A DNA stretch of 55,698 nucleotides from Thermoprotei archaeon (GTDB lineage: Archaea; Thermoproteota; Thermoprotei; Gearchaeales; Gearchaeaceae), in the NCBI GenBank assembly GCA_017857595.1, contig JAFMCU010000008.1, positions 1 to 55,698 of the forward strand. The letters are read 5' to 3'. Numbering within the stretch: position 1 is the first letter of the stretch; each line of letters starts with the position of its first letter. Below are positions 55,634-55,698 of the stretch, in pieces. The translations under genes were made by a program, and so were the position numbers. The notes beneath the pieces are model-generated. The model was given only the letters and a program-made list of their open reading frames with translations. It made no database searches and was not told the origin of the DNA.

Positions 55634-55698
55634 GTTTAAATCCCATTATCATAATAGAACTAAAACCTCACTGTTTATGGCAGAATGCTGTCAGTAGT
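55634..55698. CRISPR. possible CRISPR repeat and partial spacer at the window edge
   Basis: Bases 55634-55666 (33 bases) begin GTTTAAATCCCATTAT and end GAACTAAAAC. Read on the reverse strand they begin GTTTTAG and end GGGATTTAAAC, close to the ...GGATTGAAAC ends of type I/III CRISPR repeats. They contain a small dyad, ATTAT-C-ATAAT (55645-55655). The next 32 bases are richer in G+C, as a spacer might be, and run off the window. Only one repeat unit is visible, so this is a candidate. Confidence 0.38.

Overview
The window is about 30-33% G+C by eye and clearly archaeal. Evidence: archaeal-type adenylate kinase, type II GAPDH, the archaeal SAM synthetase family, a CDC48/VCP ATPase, deoxyhypusine synthase, a DUF35 protein, an intron-containing tRNA-Trp, many leaderless-looking TTG/GTG/ATG starts, and no convincing Shine-Dalgarno sites. 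A predicted cyclic 2,3-diphosphoglycerate synthetase and an Hsp20 suggest a thermophile. The gap-pgk pair and a bacterial-style heme pathway (HemE plus HemH) fit a thermoacidophilic, oxygen-respiring archaeon. I would guess Thermoproteota of the Geoarchaeales kind or a Thermoplasmatota relative, but the window alone does not decide this.

Layout. 1-10 kb holds an acyl-CoA dehydrogenase (cut by the window edge), adenylate kinase, gap-pgk, a thiolase with its DUF35 partner, a dCTP deaminase-like enzyme, an M20 peptidase, a histone-deacetylase-fold enzyme and TrpB2. 10.2-17 kb is a tight seven-gene reverse-strand operon: an exported protein, a DUF4129-like protein, a small anchored protein, MoxR, DUF58, a polytopic membrane protein and a large exported glycoprotein-like protein. 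Its last stop codon lies inside tRNA-Trp. 17-34.9 kb carries a polysaccharide flippase, M42 peptidase, SAM synthetase, an HTH-CBS regulator, CDC48, cDPG synthetase, a NapH-like iron-sulfur membrane protein with a 48-residue partner, ArgRS preceded by a GC-rich structured RNA candidate, DUF92, HIT, and NuoM/NuoL-like subunits. 34.9-43 kb is a heme locus, hemA-C-D-B then hemL-E-H, split by a degenerate CorA-like gene. 43-50 kb is housekeeping: AlaX, LysO, enoyl-CoA hydratase, HflX, Hsp20, deoxyhypusine synthase and adenine deaminase.

50-55.7 kb is a different world. A 50-base interrupted hairpin marks the border. Then come a BsaWI-like restriction endonuclease and a DNA methyltransferase with an N-terminal DCD-like (PUA-fold) domain; this pair is visibly richer in G+C than the rest. 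Beyond it lies a decayed gene which, once its stops and frameshifts are bridged, reads nucleoside phosphorylase - NACHT NTPase - helical region - pentapeptide repeats, the layout of an NLR-like immune protein, still with a good TATA box before its ATG. The last 65 bases look like one CRISPR repeat followed by the start of a spacer running off the window. I read this end as a defence island: an apparently intact restriction-modification pair, a dead NLR and possibly a CRISPR array.
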